Assembly (NCBI GenBank): GCA_018268775.1
Contig: JAFDVV010000029.1
Coordinates: 81,186 to 143,326, forward strand
Length of the DNA: 62,141 bases
Reading direction: 5' to 3'
DNA from: Acidobacteriota bacterium
GTDB lineage: Bacteria > Acidobacteriota > Terriglobia > Terriglobales > Acidobacteriaceae
A program made the position numbers and the translations under genes. The notes under the pieces are model-generated. The model searched no databases. It was not told the origin of the DNA and saw only the letters and a program-made list of their open reading frames with translations. Positions 17,945-28,911 of this stretch are shown piece by piece (position 1 is the first letter of the stretch; the number at the start of each line of letters is the position of its first letter).

Positions 17945-19000
17945 CTAATGAATCTCATTCATCGCCATCTCTGTAGCATAAGGGTTCTGCCCCGGCGCCT
18001 CCGCAAAGATCCACACGCCGTAAAAGCCCTTGCGAAGCTCGGGGTAGGCGGCGACCAGCGCGCTCGCCGCATCGGTATTGCGCTTCCGCGCAGCTACGGG
18101 GTCGCCGACATCGTCGACTTTAAGACGCGCCGTAACATCCACTTTGTCCTTCGCAAGCGAATCGTCCACACCGAGGCCGGTGAAGTGATACTCCGCGCCG
18201 TTGGCCCCCTTCACCACAAGCGGCGTGTCCGCCGACACGCCGGACGAGATCGCAGGTGGTGCAACCGCAGTCTGCTCGTTGTGAAGTTTTTCCAGGTGCG
18301 TGCTCTGAATCATGTTCGCGGGATTCAACAGCGCCTCGGCCTGCTGATAGTAGAGCCACGCGTTCCACTGCTCCTTGTTCTTCGCCATCGTGCGCGCTTC
18401 GGTCCAGTACCATAGCCCGTCGCGGCCCGCGGCCGTCATCGGGCGCGGATAGAACCCCGCCATCTGCCATTGCCCTTGCACCTGCTGTAACAGAAACGAC
18501 AGCCGCCACGGCGCCGCAATGCCACGCGCCTCGACGATGGCAAAGCCATACTTGCCGGCAGGCAGCCCGGGGATCGAAAAGTCAGCCTCGGCGATGGACT
18601 TGTTCAGCGTGCATAGAAACTGAGCACTCCCGTTGAATTTGTCAGCCCCGTCTGTCGGCTTCTTCAAATCGGTGGCATCCAGCAGATAGATCTGCTCCAC
18701 CACCGGCGTTGCGCCTTTCACCTTCGCCGATGTGCTGGCAACAAGGTTTTGTATTGCGCCAAAGTCGTTGGCGTAAGCCGCGATCGTCAGCGCGCGTAAC
18801 CCTGCTGCATCGTTCGCTTCGACCCTCTGCGCCATGTTGCGCGCGGCCGCCGCCAGCGCGTCGCGGTCCGCCGGGGCCATCGCCGACTGCGTCGTGCATG
18901 TTTCGCCACCCGCGACTGTTGCAGCGGTCAGCGCCGTAACGGCAAGCATTGCGGACAATCGCCTAGTCGAACCCCATCTGCTTCTCGTGCCCTGCATCAT
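17945..19000 (-). CDS. Exported protein of unknown function
   Basis: 351 residues beginning MMQGTRSRWGSTRRLSAML and continuing with a hydrophobic signal segment (AVTALTAATVAG). The frame is open 33 codons further, but GAAGGA just upstream of the ATG at 19000 supports this start. The mature part has an alanine-rich helical region, then LPAGKYGFAIVEARGIAAPWRLSFLL and WQMAGFYPRP, and ends with GFYGVWIFAEAPGQNPYATE. I recognise no catalytic motif. It is divergent from the next gene with about 170 bases between starts. Confidence 0.7.
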   Translation of the reverse strand: MMQGTRSRWGSTRRLSAMLAVTALTAATVAGGETCTTQSAMAPADRDALAAAARNMAQRVEANDAAGLRALTIAAYANDFGAIQNLVASTSAKVKGATPVVEQIYLLDATDLKKPTDGADKFNGSAQFLCTLNKSIAEADFSIPGLPAGKYGFAIVEARGIAAPWRLSFLLQQVQGQWQMAGFYPRPMTAAGRDGLWYWTEARTMAKNKEQWNAWLYYQQAEALLNPANMIQSTHLEKLHNEQTAVAPPAISSGVSADTPLVVKGANGAEYHFTGLGVDDSLAKDKVDVTARLKVDDVGDPVAARKRNTDAASALVAAYPELRKGFYGVWIFAEAPGQNPYATEMAMNEIH

Positions 19001-19171
19001 GCCATCCTTCTCCGAAGACTTCGTATCCTCGAATGACGACTCAAGTCTAGTACAGCAGACAGGCACGAGTTGTCTTACGAAGGAATACACTGTTTCCATA
19101 GCGTGCCATACCGCACGATAACCTTTGCCACGTCCCGGCGTCGTACTTCAAGGAGCGCTCCCGCAGCACAC

Positions 19172-19957
19172 ATGTGGACTAAGATGCCAGCACGGCTGTT
19201 TGCGATCGCGCTGATCCTTGCGGTCTCCGCGGCGGCGTCTCTCCATGCGCAGAACCGTGTGTTTTATCCCACGCCGCCCCGCCCCACGCCTCCGCCAGTT
19301 CCATCGCTTCCCGCAACAGCGCCAACGGCGGCCCCGGCCAATACGCCTGAGCAGCCCGTGGAACCGGCAGCGCCTCCAACGCCCGCGCAGGGACCAGCGA
19401 AGCGTGCCACGGTCACTTATTCCGGAGGGCAGCTCTTCGTCTCCGCTTCAAACTCCAGCCTGAACCAGATACTGCGCGAGATATCCCACCTCACTGGCAT
19501 CAAGATCACCGGCGGAGTTCAGGAAGAGCGCGTCTTCGGCGACTACGGCCCCGCATCTCCGCAGGATGTCCTGTCATCGCTGCTCGACGGCACCGCAAGC
19601 AACATGATCATGGTCGATGGATCGGACGATCACGCCACCGAGTTGATTCTGACTCCACGTACAGGCGGCCCTACTCCGCCAAACCCAAATTCGGCGAGCT
19701 TCGACTCGGGAGACGACGACTCTTCGCGCCCGGCTGTAGTAGCTCCATCTGTTGGCTCGCAGTCGCAGCCGGCCCCGTCGTCTCCAGTCGTCGGCCCCCT
19801 GCCGCCGCAGAACCCGGATATGCCGGCAACAAACCCCAATCCGCCATCCAACGACTCGAACGACAAGTCGAATGGCGGCCCGAAGACGCCTCAGCAGATC
19901 TTCGACGAGTTGATGAAGATGAGGCAGCAAAACCACCAGCAACAGCCGCCGCAATAA
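19172..19957 (+). CDS. Exported proline-rich protein with a secretin/STN-like short domain
   Basis: About 261 residues: signal peptide (LFAIALILAVSAAASLHAQ), a Pro/Ala-rich linker, and a compact domain of about 80 residues (VSASNSSLNQILREISHLTG, DYGPASPQDVLSSLLDGTAS) resembling STN/secretin N-domains. A low-complexity Pro/Asn/Gln-rich tail ends in QQPPQ. Such domains usually sit in secretins or TonB receptors; here one stands alone. Start is uncertain: ATG 19172 or ATG 19184, neither with a strong ribosome site, while AAGGAG lies 18 bases before the first. Function unknown. Confidence 0.7.
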   Translation: MWTKMPARLFAIALILAVSAAASLHAQNRVFYPTPPRPTPPPVPSLPATAPTAAPANTPEQPVEPAAPPTPAQGPAKRATVTYSGGQLFVSASNSSLNQILREISHLTGIKITGGVQEERVFGDYGPASPQDVLSSLLDGTASNMIMVDGSDDHATELILTPRTGGPTPPNPNSASFDSGDDDSSRPAVVAPSVGSQSQPAPSSPVVGPLPPQNPDMPATNPNPPSNDSNDKSNGGPKTPQQIFDELMKMRQQNHQQQPPQ

Positions 19958-19977
19958 CCCTGCGTCCACTCAAGAGG

Positions 19978-20007
19978 TGTCATTCCGAGCGCAGCGAGGA
20001 ATCCCCA
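19978..20007 (+). repeat. Dispersed repeat, copy 3
   Basis: TGTCATTCCGAGCGCAGCGA followed by GGAATCCCC, 20 bases after the stop of the STN-like gene; it is the cleanest match to the family core in the window. Confidence 0.8.
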
Positions 20008-20094
20008 CATTTTTCCATATGCAGGCACTGACCACCGCATCTGTATTGAATGGATAGTCCAGAGCGGATGGCGCTATGAGCGCCGCAGGCCGCG

Positions 20095-20271
20095 TTAGCT
20101 TTCGATCACAGGCGATGTGGCAAGCACGGCGCGCGCCTGTCTCTCCGCGGCGACCTGTCTGGCATGAATCCGGAATATCCGGAACATCGTAACGCAGATG
20201 CCATATGCGCTAAGAACGCCTACAGCCAACGAAGCCAGCACTGAAGAGACCAACACGATCGACGAATTCAC
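20095..20271 (-). CDS. Small single-span membrane protein
   Basis: A 58-residue product, M/VNSSIVLVSSVLASLAVGVL then SAYGICVTMF, followed by a basic cytoplasmic-looking tail (RIFRIHARQVAAERQAR). The GTG at 20271 has AGGAG five bases upstream, a good site, whereas the upstream extension to 20319 lacks one. One transmembrane helix is evident. Function unknown; it is divergent from uvrA and lies in the spacer before it. Confidence 0.6.
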   Translation of the reverse strand: MNSSIVLVSSVLASLAVGVLSAYGICVTMFRIFRIHARQVAAERQARAVLATSPVIES

Positions 20272-20526
20272 AACTGCTCCTGAGCCTTCCGGGTCTTTCA
20301 ATCGCTCCGGCAGCCCCAAGGGGCGAACCGAGTGCGATTCCCGTCTTCCATTGTGACAAAGAGCCTGTGGAAAACAATGCCCCGTGCGACAGATGCTATT
20401 GCACTTTCAGATACATCATCTCCCATTCCGGTTGTATTCCGCCCTGGCAACCGCCCCCGCACTGCTGCCGCCGCAACATAAATGCCGTATCCTAATAACT
20501 TGGCCCCAGCGCCCCAGCAACCGCAC

Positions 20527-23840
<3,314 letters not shown>

Positions 23841-23844
<4 letters not shown>

Positions 23845-24908
23845 GCACCCCCCCGACACCTCCGCTTCGACCCGCCACTGGACCGGGCACCCCACAACCT
23901 GCCCTGAGCTTGTCGAAGGGTCTCGACTCTGAGACGTGGGATGCAGTGCCACAAACTGAGGGCGCAGCCCCTTTGCTCAATCACCGTGTACCGGGGAGTG
24001 CCGCCGCAGAACCAAGTACGGGAATCTCCATCCCTTCCAATGGGGAAGCCATCGTCATCGAGGCTCCTCCCCCGTCCGTTGCGCCGGGTCCGGGGGTTCC
24101 TGCCCGCGTGCCCAACATTGGCCACGCAATCCTTTTCGTCGCTATCGCGGCGATCTTTCTTGTCATCTTCTCCAGCTTTCTTGTGGGATTCGTCCACCCC
24201 GTTATCGATCCGCACAAGGTCGCCGGGGTCACAGTAAAGCACCCCAAGCTCATCGTCGCGGCGCAGGCGCTTACTTATATAGCTACGCTGGCCGTCTCAT
24301 GGTTCTTCTTCCCGCTGCTCTGGCAGCGCAGCTTCTCGAACGGCATCCAGTGGGACTTCGCCACCGCCCACCGCAACGCTCATAAGCTGATCCCAATCGG
24401 CCTCGTCGCGGGGTTCGCCGTACAGGCCATCTCGTCGCTGATTCCGGTGCCGAAGTCGATCCCCATGGACGACTTCTTCCGCACCCCGTCCGACGTCTGG
24501 CTGGTGACTGCCTTCGGCACTCTGCTCGCACCGCTGTTCGAGGAGATCTGCTTCCGCGGCTTCCTCTTCCCGGCACTGGCCATCGCCTACGACTGGCTCT
24601 CGCTGCCGAAGACGCCCGCAGCCCGCGAGCACTGGCAAAACACCACCGGCCTCACCCTCGCCGCAGTCGTCTTCTCCACGATCCTCTCCAGCATCCTGTT
24701 TGTACTGCTGCACGCCGAACAGCTCGCCCACGCCTGGGTCGCACTCTTCGTCCTCTTCTGCGTCTCGCTGTTGCTTACCATCGTGCGGATCCGGACGCGC
24801 TCAGTCGCCAGCTCTACGCTGGTGCATGCCTGCTATAACTTGTCGGTGTTTTTGACATTGTTCATTGCTACTGGCGGGTATCGGCATCTGGAGCGGCTGG
24901 CGCGATAG
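23841..24908 (+). CDS. CPBP-family intramembrane metalloprotease
   Basis: A 355-residue membrane protein of the CAAX protease/bacteriocin-processing family (Rce1-like). The glutamate motif [13 protein letters not shown], then [13 protein letters not shown] and [10 protein letters not shown] supply the conserved EExxxR and two histidines of the intramembrane active site. About eight hydrophobic helices follow a soluble N-terminus of about 90 residues that is low complexity and contains a dispersed-repeat translation ([13 protein letters not shown]). The ATG overlaps uvrA by four bases (ATGA), indicating a shared transcript. Substrate unknown. Confidence 0.88.
23899..23945 (+). repeat. Repeat block inside the CPBP protease gene
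   Basis: TGCCCTGAGCTTGTCGAAGG followed by GTCTC, loop GACTCT, GAGAC, then GTGGGATGC. It combines a dispersed-repeat core with the right half of the uvrA palindrome. It is read in frame as part of the unconserved N-terminus. Confidence 0.7.
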
Positions 24909-24919
24909 CTAAACCCCGG

Positions 24920-25165
24920 TCATCGGACAAGAAGTATGATTCCGTAAACAAGGGGCATAAGGCTAATCACAAGAGCTCTGAATCTCACTGGACGAGTCGC
25001 AGGGTAAATCAGCTTTCTAGCTTCTTCTTCCGTCAGAGGAAGATCTCCTTCAAAGGAGATTCGCTTTGCGAACAGCGAATACAAGACACCTCCTATTCCT
25101 AAAACAAGGAACAGAATTCCGTCTGGCCGTTCGCAACAATAAGTCAGAACCGATCTTGCACTCAT
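24920..25165 (-). CDS. Small membrane protein of unknown function
   Basis: An 81-residue product with two hydrophobic segments, GILFLVLGIGGVLYSLF near the start and ALVISLMPLVYGIILLV at the end, separated by an acidic soluble loop (FEGDLPLTEEEARKLIYP). The layout looks protein-like and not like a shadow frame. No ribosome site is evident at the ATG. It converges with the CPBP gene and diverges from the toxin-antitoxin pair. Confidence 0.55.
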   Translation of the reverse strand: MSARSVLTYCCERPDGILFLVLGIGGVLYSLFAKRISFEGDLPLTEEEARKLIYPATRPVRFRALVISLMPLVYGIILLVR

Positions 25166-25220
25166 TTTGATGATTTATACCGTTCCAGTCGGGAGAAGAA
25201 CAAGAATAGAGGTTACATCA

Positions 25221-25328
25221 ATGCGTTTCATGATCATCCGCAGGTCAAACACCGGCATGGACTTTCCCAGCCCATCCATCAGAGATGGACAATATGCCGA
25301 TACCACCTATGGCATAATGTTCACATGA
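25221..25328 (+). pseudogene. YCII-gene relic, 35 codons, overlapping the antitoxin start
   Basis: The ORF starts MRFMIIRRSNTGMD, matching the first 14 residues (MRFMIIRKSDANME) of the YCII gene at 26227, with similar DNA and a GAGG site upstream. After that the likeness ends and the frame runs through unrelated sequence to TGA, overlapping the antitoxin ATG at 25325 as ATGA. It is the left stump of a YCII gene, perhaps serving as a translated leader. Confidence 0.6.
25293..25316. promoter_or_regulatory. Inverted repeat upstream of the toxin-antitoxin pair
   Basis: Half-sites TATGCC and GGCATA, exact complements, are separated by twelve bases and end nine bases before the antitoxin ATG. A position and shape like this fits an autoregulatory operator bound by an Xre-type antitoxin; binding is inference. 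Confidence 0.4.
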
Positions 25329-25744
25329 TTGCCACGGCCAAACGAAAGCAAGAGAGTCCCGAATTCGATGTCACGCGGCCAAATCTCTCCCTGGCAGATA
25401 GGGTCGAGAAGGGGTTTCCGCTGCGCAGCATCGATGAGCTGCGCGACGGTGGCTTCACCCCCGGCGAAGTCTACACACTGATTCTGCCTGCCAGGACGCT
25501 CAAGCATCGCCGACAGAAAAAGCAGAACCTATCGCCTGAAGAGACCGACCGCGTGGTGCGGCTCAGGAAGATCACGTCTCTTGCGGACCGCGTCTTCGGC
25601 AATCACGACAGGGCTCTGGGCTGGCTGCGACGTGCCAATTCTCGCCTCAAAGGCCGGGCCCCGCTGGATATGCTCAGGACGGAGGTCGGTGGAAACTTCA
25701 TCGAGGAGATGCTCTACCAGATCGACGAAGGCATCTACGTTTGA
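25325..25744 (+). CDS. Xre/MbcA/ParS-type antitoxin of a RES-Xre pair
   Basis: A 139-residue protein. The N-terminal part (LRSIDELRDGGFTPGEVYTLI, RTLKHRRQKKQNLSPEETDR) is the helix-turn-helix-like Xre region, and the C-terminal RVFGNHDRALGWLRRANSRL and APLDMLRTEVGGNFIEEML is the MbcA/ParS toxin-binding domain. It neutralises the RES toxin encoded next and probably represses the operon. The start overlaps the YCII relic (ATGA) and the end overlaps the toxin start (TTGA). Confidence 0.9.
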   Translation: MIATAKRKQESPEFDVTRPNLSLADRVEKGFPLRSIDELRDGGFTPGEVYTLILPARTLKHRRQKKQNLSPEETDRVVRLRKITSLADRVFGNHDRALGWLRRANSRLKGRAPLDMLRTEVGGNFIEEMLYQIDEGIYV

Positions 25745-26208
25745 TTCTCTACCGCATCAGCAACCATAAAGACCTCTCCGGCATGGGCGGCGAGCTTGCC
25801 GATGGCCGTTGGCACACTAGACAGAAGGGCCGCCGAATCGTCTACACCTCAGACCACCCCGCGCTCTGCATTCTGGAGATTCTGGTTCACCTCGATAAAG
25901 ATGAGATTCCAGGTGACTACCAGTTGCTCCGCATCGATGTCCCTGACAGGTTGATCGAATCGGCTGGCCCGATGCTCTCGGAATATCGCTCTGGCGCGCT
26001 GGACAACATTCTGCTGACACAGAAGATCGGGAATCAGTGGCTGTCCGGTACTCAAAAAGGCGGGCTGTTGGTTCCCTCCGTACTGGTCCCCTTCGCGCAG
26101 AACTGCATCCTCAATCCATCTCTGCCTGCCATTGCTTCGATCAAACCAGAGGTTGCGGGCCGCTTTCCATTCGACCGGCGGTTACTGTCGCGGTCGCGCA
26201 TACAATAA
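25741..26208 (+). CDS. RES-domain toxin
   Basis: A 155-residue protein starting at TTG within the antitoxin stop. RES features in order: LYRISN with the conserved arginine, GRWHTRQKGRRIVYTSDHPALCILEILVH with the glutamate, and a later NQWLSG and VPSVLVP with the serine region. RES toxins deplete cellular NAD+ by cleaving or phosphorolysing it, as known for the family (MbcT). The four-base overlap with the antitoxin is the usual layout. The gene ends 18 bases before a YCII gene. Confidence 0.9.
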   Translation: MILYRISNHKDLSGMGGELADGRWHTRQKGRRIVYTSDHPALCILEILVHLDKDEIPGDYQLLRIDVPDRLIESAGPMLSEYRSGALDNILLTQKIGNQWLSGTQKGGLLVPSVLVPFAQNCILNPSLPAIASIKPEVAGRFPFDRRLLSRSRIQ

Positions 26209-26226
26209 TCCCCGAGGTTCGACCAA

Positions 26227-26676
26227 ATGCGCTTCATGATCATCCGCAAATCCGACGCCAATATGGAGACGGGCGCTCTGCCTGACAAGAACCTTCTTGC
26301 CGCCGTAGGCCAGTACTACCAGGACATGCGCGATGCCGGGGTGCTCCTTGCCGGGGAGTGGCTGCGGCCTACGGCGAAGTCGGCGCGCATCGTCGCCTCG
26401 CAGGGGAAGCAGGCTGTGGTCGACGGTCCTTTTACGGAGCTCAAGGAAGTGATCGCTGGATTCATCATGATTGAGGTTCCTTCGCTTGAAGAGGCCGTCC
26501 GCTGGGCGCGACGGTGTCCCACTCTGACCGGCGTCATCGATGCGCAGGCTGAGGTGCGGCAGGTTCTTGAGGCGGCCGACTTCCCCGCCGACTGTACCGA
26601 GGCGCTTACATTGCACGCCTCGAAGACCATGGCTGCGGATGCGGAGAAGATACTGCGAACGACTACTGTCGCCTAA
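26227..26676 (+). CDS. YCII-related (DGPF) protein 1
   Basis: A 149-residue YCII/DGPF-domain protein: MRFMIIRKSDANMETGALPD, LLAGEWLRPTAKSARI, VVDGPFTELKEVIAGFIMIE, EAVRWARRCP. The signature DGPF is present. These small ferredoxin-like-fold proteins are genetically linked to ECF42 sigma factors; their biochemical role is unknown, possibly enzymatic by analogy with YciI. It is the first intact member of a cluster that ends with an ECF42-type sigma gene. Its 5' end is duplicated upstream of the toxin-antitoxin pair. Confidence 0.88.
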   Translation: MRFMIIRKSDANMETGALPDKNLLAAVGQYYQDMRDAGVLLAGEWLRPTAKSARIVASQGKQAVVDGPFTELKEVIAGFIMIEVPSLEEAVRWARRCPTLTGVIDAQAEVRQVLEAADFPADCTEALTLHASKTMAADAEKILRTTTVA

Positions 26677-26782
26677 GGCTCGCGTACTTATTTAACACGG
26701 TGGAAGAACGGTTCGCGCTTCGCTCGAATGTCCCACCCATGCCTGCGGCATGAATGGAGCACCCGACGTACGGGCGAAATGC

Positions 26783-26812
26783 GGGGATTCCTCGACTGCG
26801 CTCGGAAGGACA
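26783..26812 (-). repeat. Dispersed repeat, copy 5 (minus orientation)
   Basis: GGGGATTCCTCGACTGCGCT followed by CGGAAGGACA, the complement of the family core. It lies in the 279-base spacer between the first YCII gene and the VOC gene, along with the nearby palindrome-rich stretch around 26735-26760 (CATGCCTGCGGCATG). Confidence 0.7.
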
Positions 26813-26873
26813 CGGTTGATAGCGATGGCTAGCCTGGCAGCCACAAAATAATTTTGAAAAAAATCTACGGTCG

Positions 26874-26900
26874 TGTCGATTTCCTTTGCTCTCGTTCGAC
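26874..26900 (+). promoter_or_regulatory. Candidate ECF-sigma promoter (TGTCGA-N17-CGAC)
   Basis: TGTCGA at 26874 and CGAC at 26897 are spaced by 17 bases, 56 bases before the VOC-gene ATG. ECF42 targets are reported, as I recall, to have TGTCGA at -35 and a CGA-containing -10. The match supports control of this cluster by the sigma factor encoded at 29751. No equivalent pair was found upstream of the other YCII genes. Confidence 0.55.
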
Positions 26901-26955
26901 GTACATGTAGAGCGGCAGGAAATCAGCCGCTCCAGTACACCAAGGAGTCGACACA

Positions 26956-27369
26956 ATGCAGATTCAGCCCTACCTCAACTTCGACGGCAACTGTAAGGAA
27001 GCGTTCGAGTTTTACGCGAAGGTCCTCAACGGCAAGATCGACATGATGATGACCCATGCCGAAGCTCCGCCCGAGGCACAGGCCGGCCCGGAGTGGCGCG
27101 ACAAGATCCTTCACGCTCACATGACGGTCGGCACTGCCGTTCTTATGGCCTCCGACGTTCCTGCCGACCGTTACCAGTCGCCGCGCTCGTTCTCCGTCAG
27201 TCTACAGATCGACAACATTGCAGAGGCCGAGCGTGTCTTCAAGGAACTCTCCGCAGGAAGCTCGAAGATCACCATGCCGATCCAGCCGACCTTCTGGGCC
27301 GCTCGCTTTGCCATGTTCTTCGACCGCTACGGCATTCCCTGGATGATTAACTGCAATCCGGCGCAGTAG
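26956..27369 (+). CDS. PhnB-like VOC (glyoxalase-fold) protein
   Basis: A 137-residue vicinal-oxygen-chelate protein. MQIQPYLNFDGNCKEAFEFY with KVLNGKI, and a second half SFSVSLQIDNIAEAERVFKE and GIPWMINC match the PhnB/YjdN subgroup. Despite the name, these are not known phosphonate enzymes; function is unclear. AAGGAG lies eight bases before the ATG and a candidate ECF promoter precedes it. VOC proteins of this kind often sit with YCII and ECF42 genes. Confidence 0.88.
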   Translation: MQIQPYLNFDGNCKEAFEFYAKVLNGKIDMMMTHAEAPPEAQAGPEWRDKILHAHMTVGTAVLMASDVPADRYQSPRSFSVSLQIDNIAEAERVFKELSAGSSKITMPIQPTFWAARFAMFFDRYGIPWMINCNPAQ

Positions 27370-27411
27370 GTCCCTCAATAACTCGAAACTGAAGGCGCTT
27401 CGGGCGAAATG

Positions 27412-27460
27412 CGGGGGGTTCCTCGACTACGGCCCGATGGGCCTTCGCTCGGAATGACAC
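27412..27460 (-). repeat. Dispersed repeat, copy 6 (minus orientation)
   Basis: GGGGGTTCCTCGACTACGG, an internal GGCCCGATGGGCC palindrome, then CTTCGCTCGGAATGACA. It fills most of the spacer between the VOC gene and the second YCII gene. Confidence 0.75.
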
Positions 27461-27484
27461 CACTTTTTTACATAAGGAGAATCA

Positions 27485-27859
27485 ATGCGCTACCTCATGA
27501 TCCACCGCCCCGCCGACGCCACCGCCTCCGAGGCTGGCATGCCGCCAACCCCGGAGATGATGCAGAAGATGGGTGCACTTATCCAGAGAAAGCTTGCCGA
27601 TGGCAAGTTGCTCTCCACCGAAGGCTGTCTTCCCTCGTCGAAGGGAGCACTCGTCAACCTTAACAATGGCAAGCTCTCCGTTACCGATGGCCCGTTCGCC
27701 GAGGCAAAGGAGATCGTCGGCGGCTTCGCCATCTTCAGAGTGAACTCTATGCAAGAGGCGATCGCCGAAGCTCACGAGTTCCTCGAAATCGTCGGGGGCG
27801 GCGATGTCAAGATACTCGCTCTCTATGATCAGCCCGCCTGCGATGGCGGAAGTCTCTAA
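27485..27859 (+). CDS. YCII-related (DGPF) protein 2
   Basis: A 124-residue YCII protein: MRYLMIHRPADATASEAG, SVTDGPFAEAKEIVGGFAIF, EAIAEAHEFLEIVG. AAGGAGA is six bases from the ATG. The cluster order VOC, YCII, YCII, YCII on one strand with short gaps suggests one transcript. The C-terminus is shorter than in the other three paralogues. Confidence 0.88.
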   Translation: MRYLMIHRPADATASEAGMPPTPEMMQKMGALIQRKLADGKLLSTEGCLPSSKGALVNLNNGKLSVTDGPFAEAKEIVGGFAIFRVNSMQEAIAEAHEFLEIVGGGDVKILALYDQPACDGGSL

Positions 27860-27892
27860 CTGGTTCAGCAACCCAGCTCAAGGAGCTACGCA

Positions 27893-28318
27893 ATGCGATT
27901 CATGATGCTGATGATACCGAGGGGCTACGAAGCGGCAGAGCCCGGCGCGATGCCTTCCACCGAAGCGGTTGCCGCAATGATGAAGTACAACGAATCGCTC
28001 AAACAGGCAGGCGTGTTGCTCACGCTCGACGGCCTTCATCCACCGTCGATGGGAACACGCGTCACCTTCGAAGGAGGAAAACCGCACGTCACCGATGGCC
28101 CGTTCGCTGAAGCGAAAGAGGCCCTCGGTGGCTATTGGATGATCCAGGTGCGCTCGCGCGAAGAAGCCATCGAGTGGGCCAAGCGCTGCCCTGCCTCACC
28201 GAACGAAATCATCGAGATTCGGCAGGTACAGGAGTTCGCCGACTTCCCCGTCGAGCTTCAGAAGGAGCTCGACGGCACCGCTATGCAACCCAACCTCGCC
28301 CACACGCGGGCGTCCTGA
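27893..28318 (+). CDS. YCII-related (DGPF) protein 3
   Basis: A 141-residue YCII protein: MRFMMLMIPRGYEAAEPGAM, GVLLTLDGLHPPSMGTRV, HVTDGPFAEAKEALGGYWMI, EEAIEWAKRCPASPNEIIEI. AAGGAG precedes the ATG by seven bases; the gene begins 33 bases after the previous one. This is the subtype most often found next to ECF42 sigma genes. Confidence 0.88.
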   Translation: MRFMMLMIPRGYEAAEPGAMPSTEAVAAMMKYNESLKQAGVLLTLDGLHPPSMGTRVTFEGGKPHVTDGPFAEAKEALGGYWMIQVRSREEAIEWAKRCPASPNEIIEIRQVQEFADFPVELQKELDGTAMQPNLAHTRAS

Positions 28319-28366
28319 GTTTCAAACAAAGCCACTCATCCCACCTTAATTAAGGAGTTACAGACG

Positions 28367-28798
28367 ATGCGATTCGCCGTTCTCATCAAAGCCACACCCA
28401 CCTCTGAAGCCGGACGAATGCCCGACCAGAAGCTGATGGACGCCATGGGCAAGTTCAACGAAGAACTGGTCGCCGCGGGCATCATGCTTGCAGGCGAAGG
28501 GCTTCAACCAAGCTCGAAGGGTGCACGCGTGCGGTTTAGCGGCACCAACCGCACGGTAATCGATGGCCCCTTCGCCGAGACCAAGGAATTGATCGCGGGC
28601 TTCTGGATATGGCAGTGCAAGTCGCTCGAAGATGCCATCGATTGGGTGAAGCGCTGTCCCAACCCTTTCTACGAAGACTGCGAGATCGAATTGCGACAGA
28701 TCTTCGAGTTGGAAGATTTCGGCGAAACGATGTCACCGGGACTACGAGCGAGTGAAGAGCGGGTTCGCGCGGAGTTGGAGTCTCGCCAGGCGAAGTAA
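28367..28798 (+). CDS. YCII-related (DGPF) protein 4
   Basis: A 143-residue YCII protein: MRFAVLIKATPTSEAGRMPD, IMLAGEGLQPSSKGARV, VIDGPFAETKELIAGFWIW, DAIDWVKRCPNPF. AAGGAG is nine bases from the ATG. It closes the YCII series; the DoxX-like gene and the sigma factor follow on the same strand. All four paralogues keep the DGPF core but differ at the termini. Confidence 0.88.
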   Translation: MRFAVLIKATPTSEAGRMPDQKLMDAMGKFNEELVAAGIMLAGEGLQPSSKGARVRFSGTNRTVIDGPFAETKELIAGFWIWQCKSLEDAIDWVKRCPNPFYEDCEIELRQIFELEDFGETMSPGLRASEERVRAELESRQAK

Positions 28799-28827
28799 CG
28801 AGCATTTGATTCCTGAGCGCGCGAAAC

Positions 28828-28867
28828 GCAGATCCTTCGACTCCGCTCCGCTGCGCTCAGGATGACA
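28828..28867 (-). repeat. Dispersed repeat, copy 7 (minus orientation)
   Basis: GCAGATCCTTCGACTCCGCT followed by CCGCTGCGCTCAGGATGACA. It ends right before the DoxX-like gene; an upstream in-frame ATG at 28867 lies on its edge, which argues for the later start at 28912. Confidence 0.8.
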
Positions 28868-28911
28868 TGCATAAACCGATCAGCGAACCCATTGGGAAAC
28901 CGGAGCACACC

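Noticed and set aside
26150..26226. ECF promoter upstream of the first YCII gene
   Set aside because: A TGTCGC occurs, but the nearest CGAC is 28 bases away, too far for a -35/-10 pair.
26956..27369. PhnB-like gene as part of phosphonate metabolism
   Set aside because: The family name is historical; VOC proteins of this type are not established phosphonate enzymes, and the gene lies in the ECF42/YCII cluster, about 15 kb from phnX.
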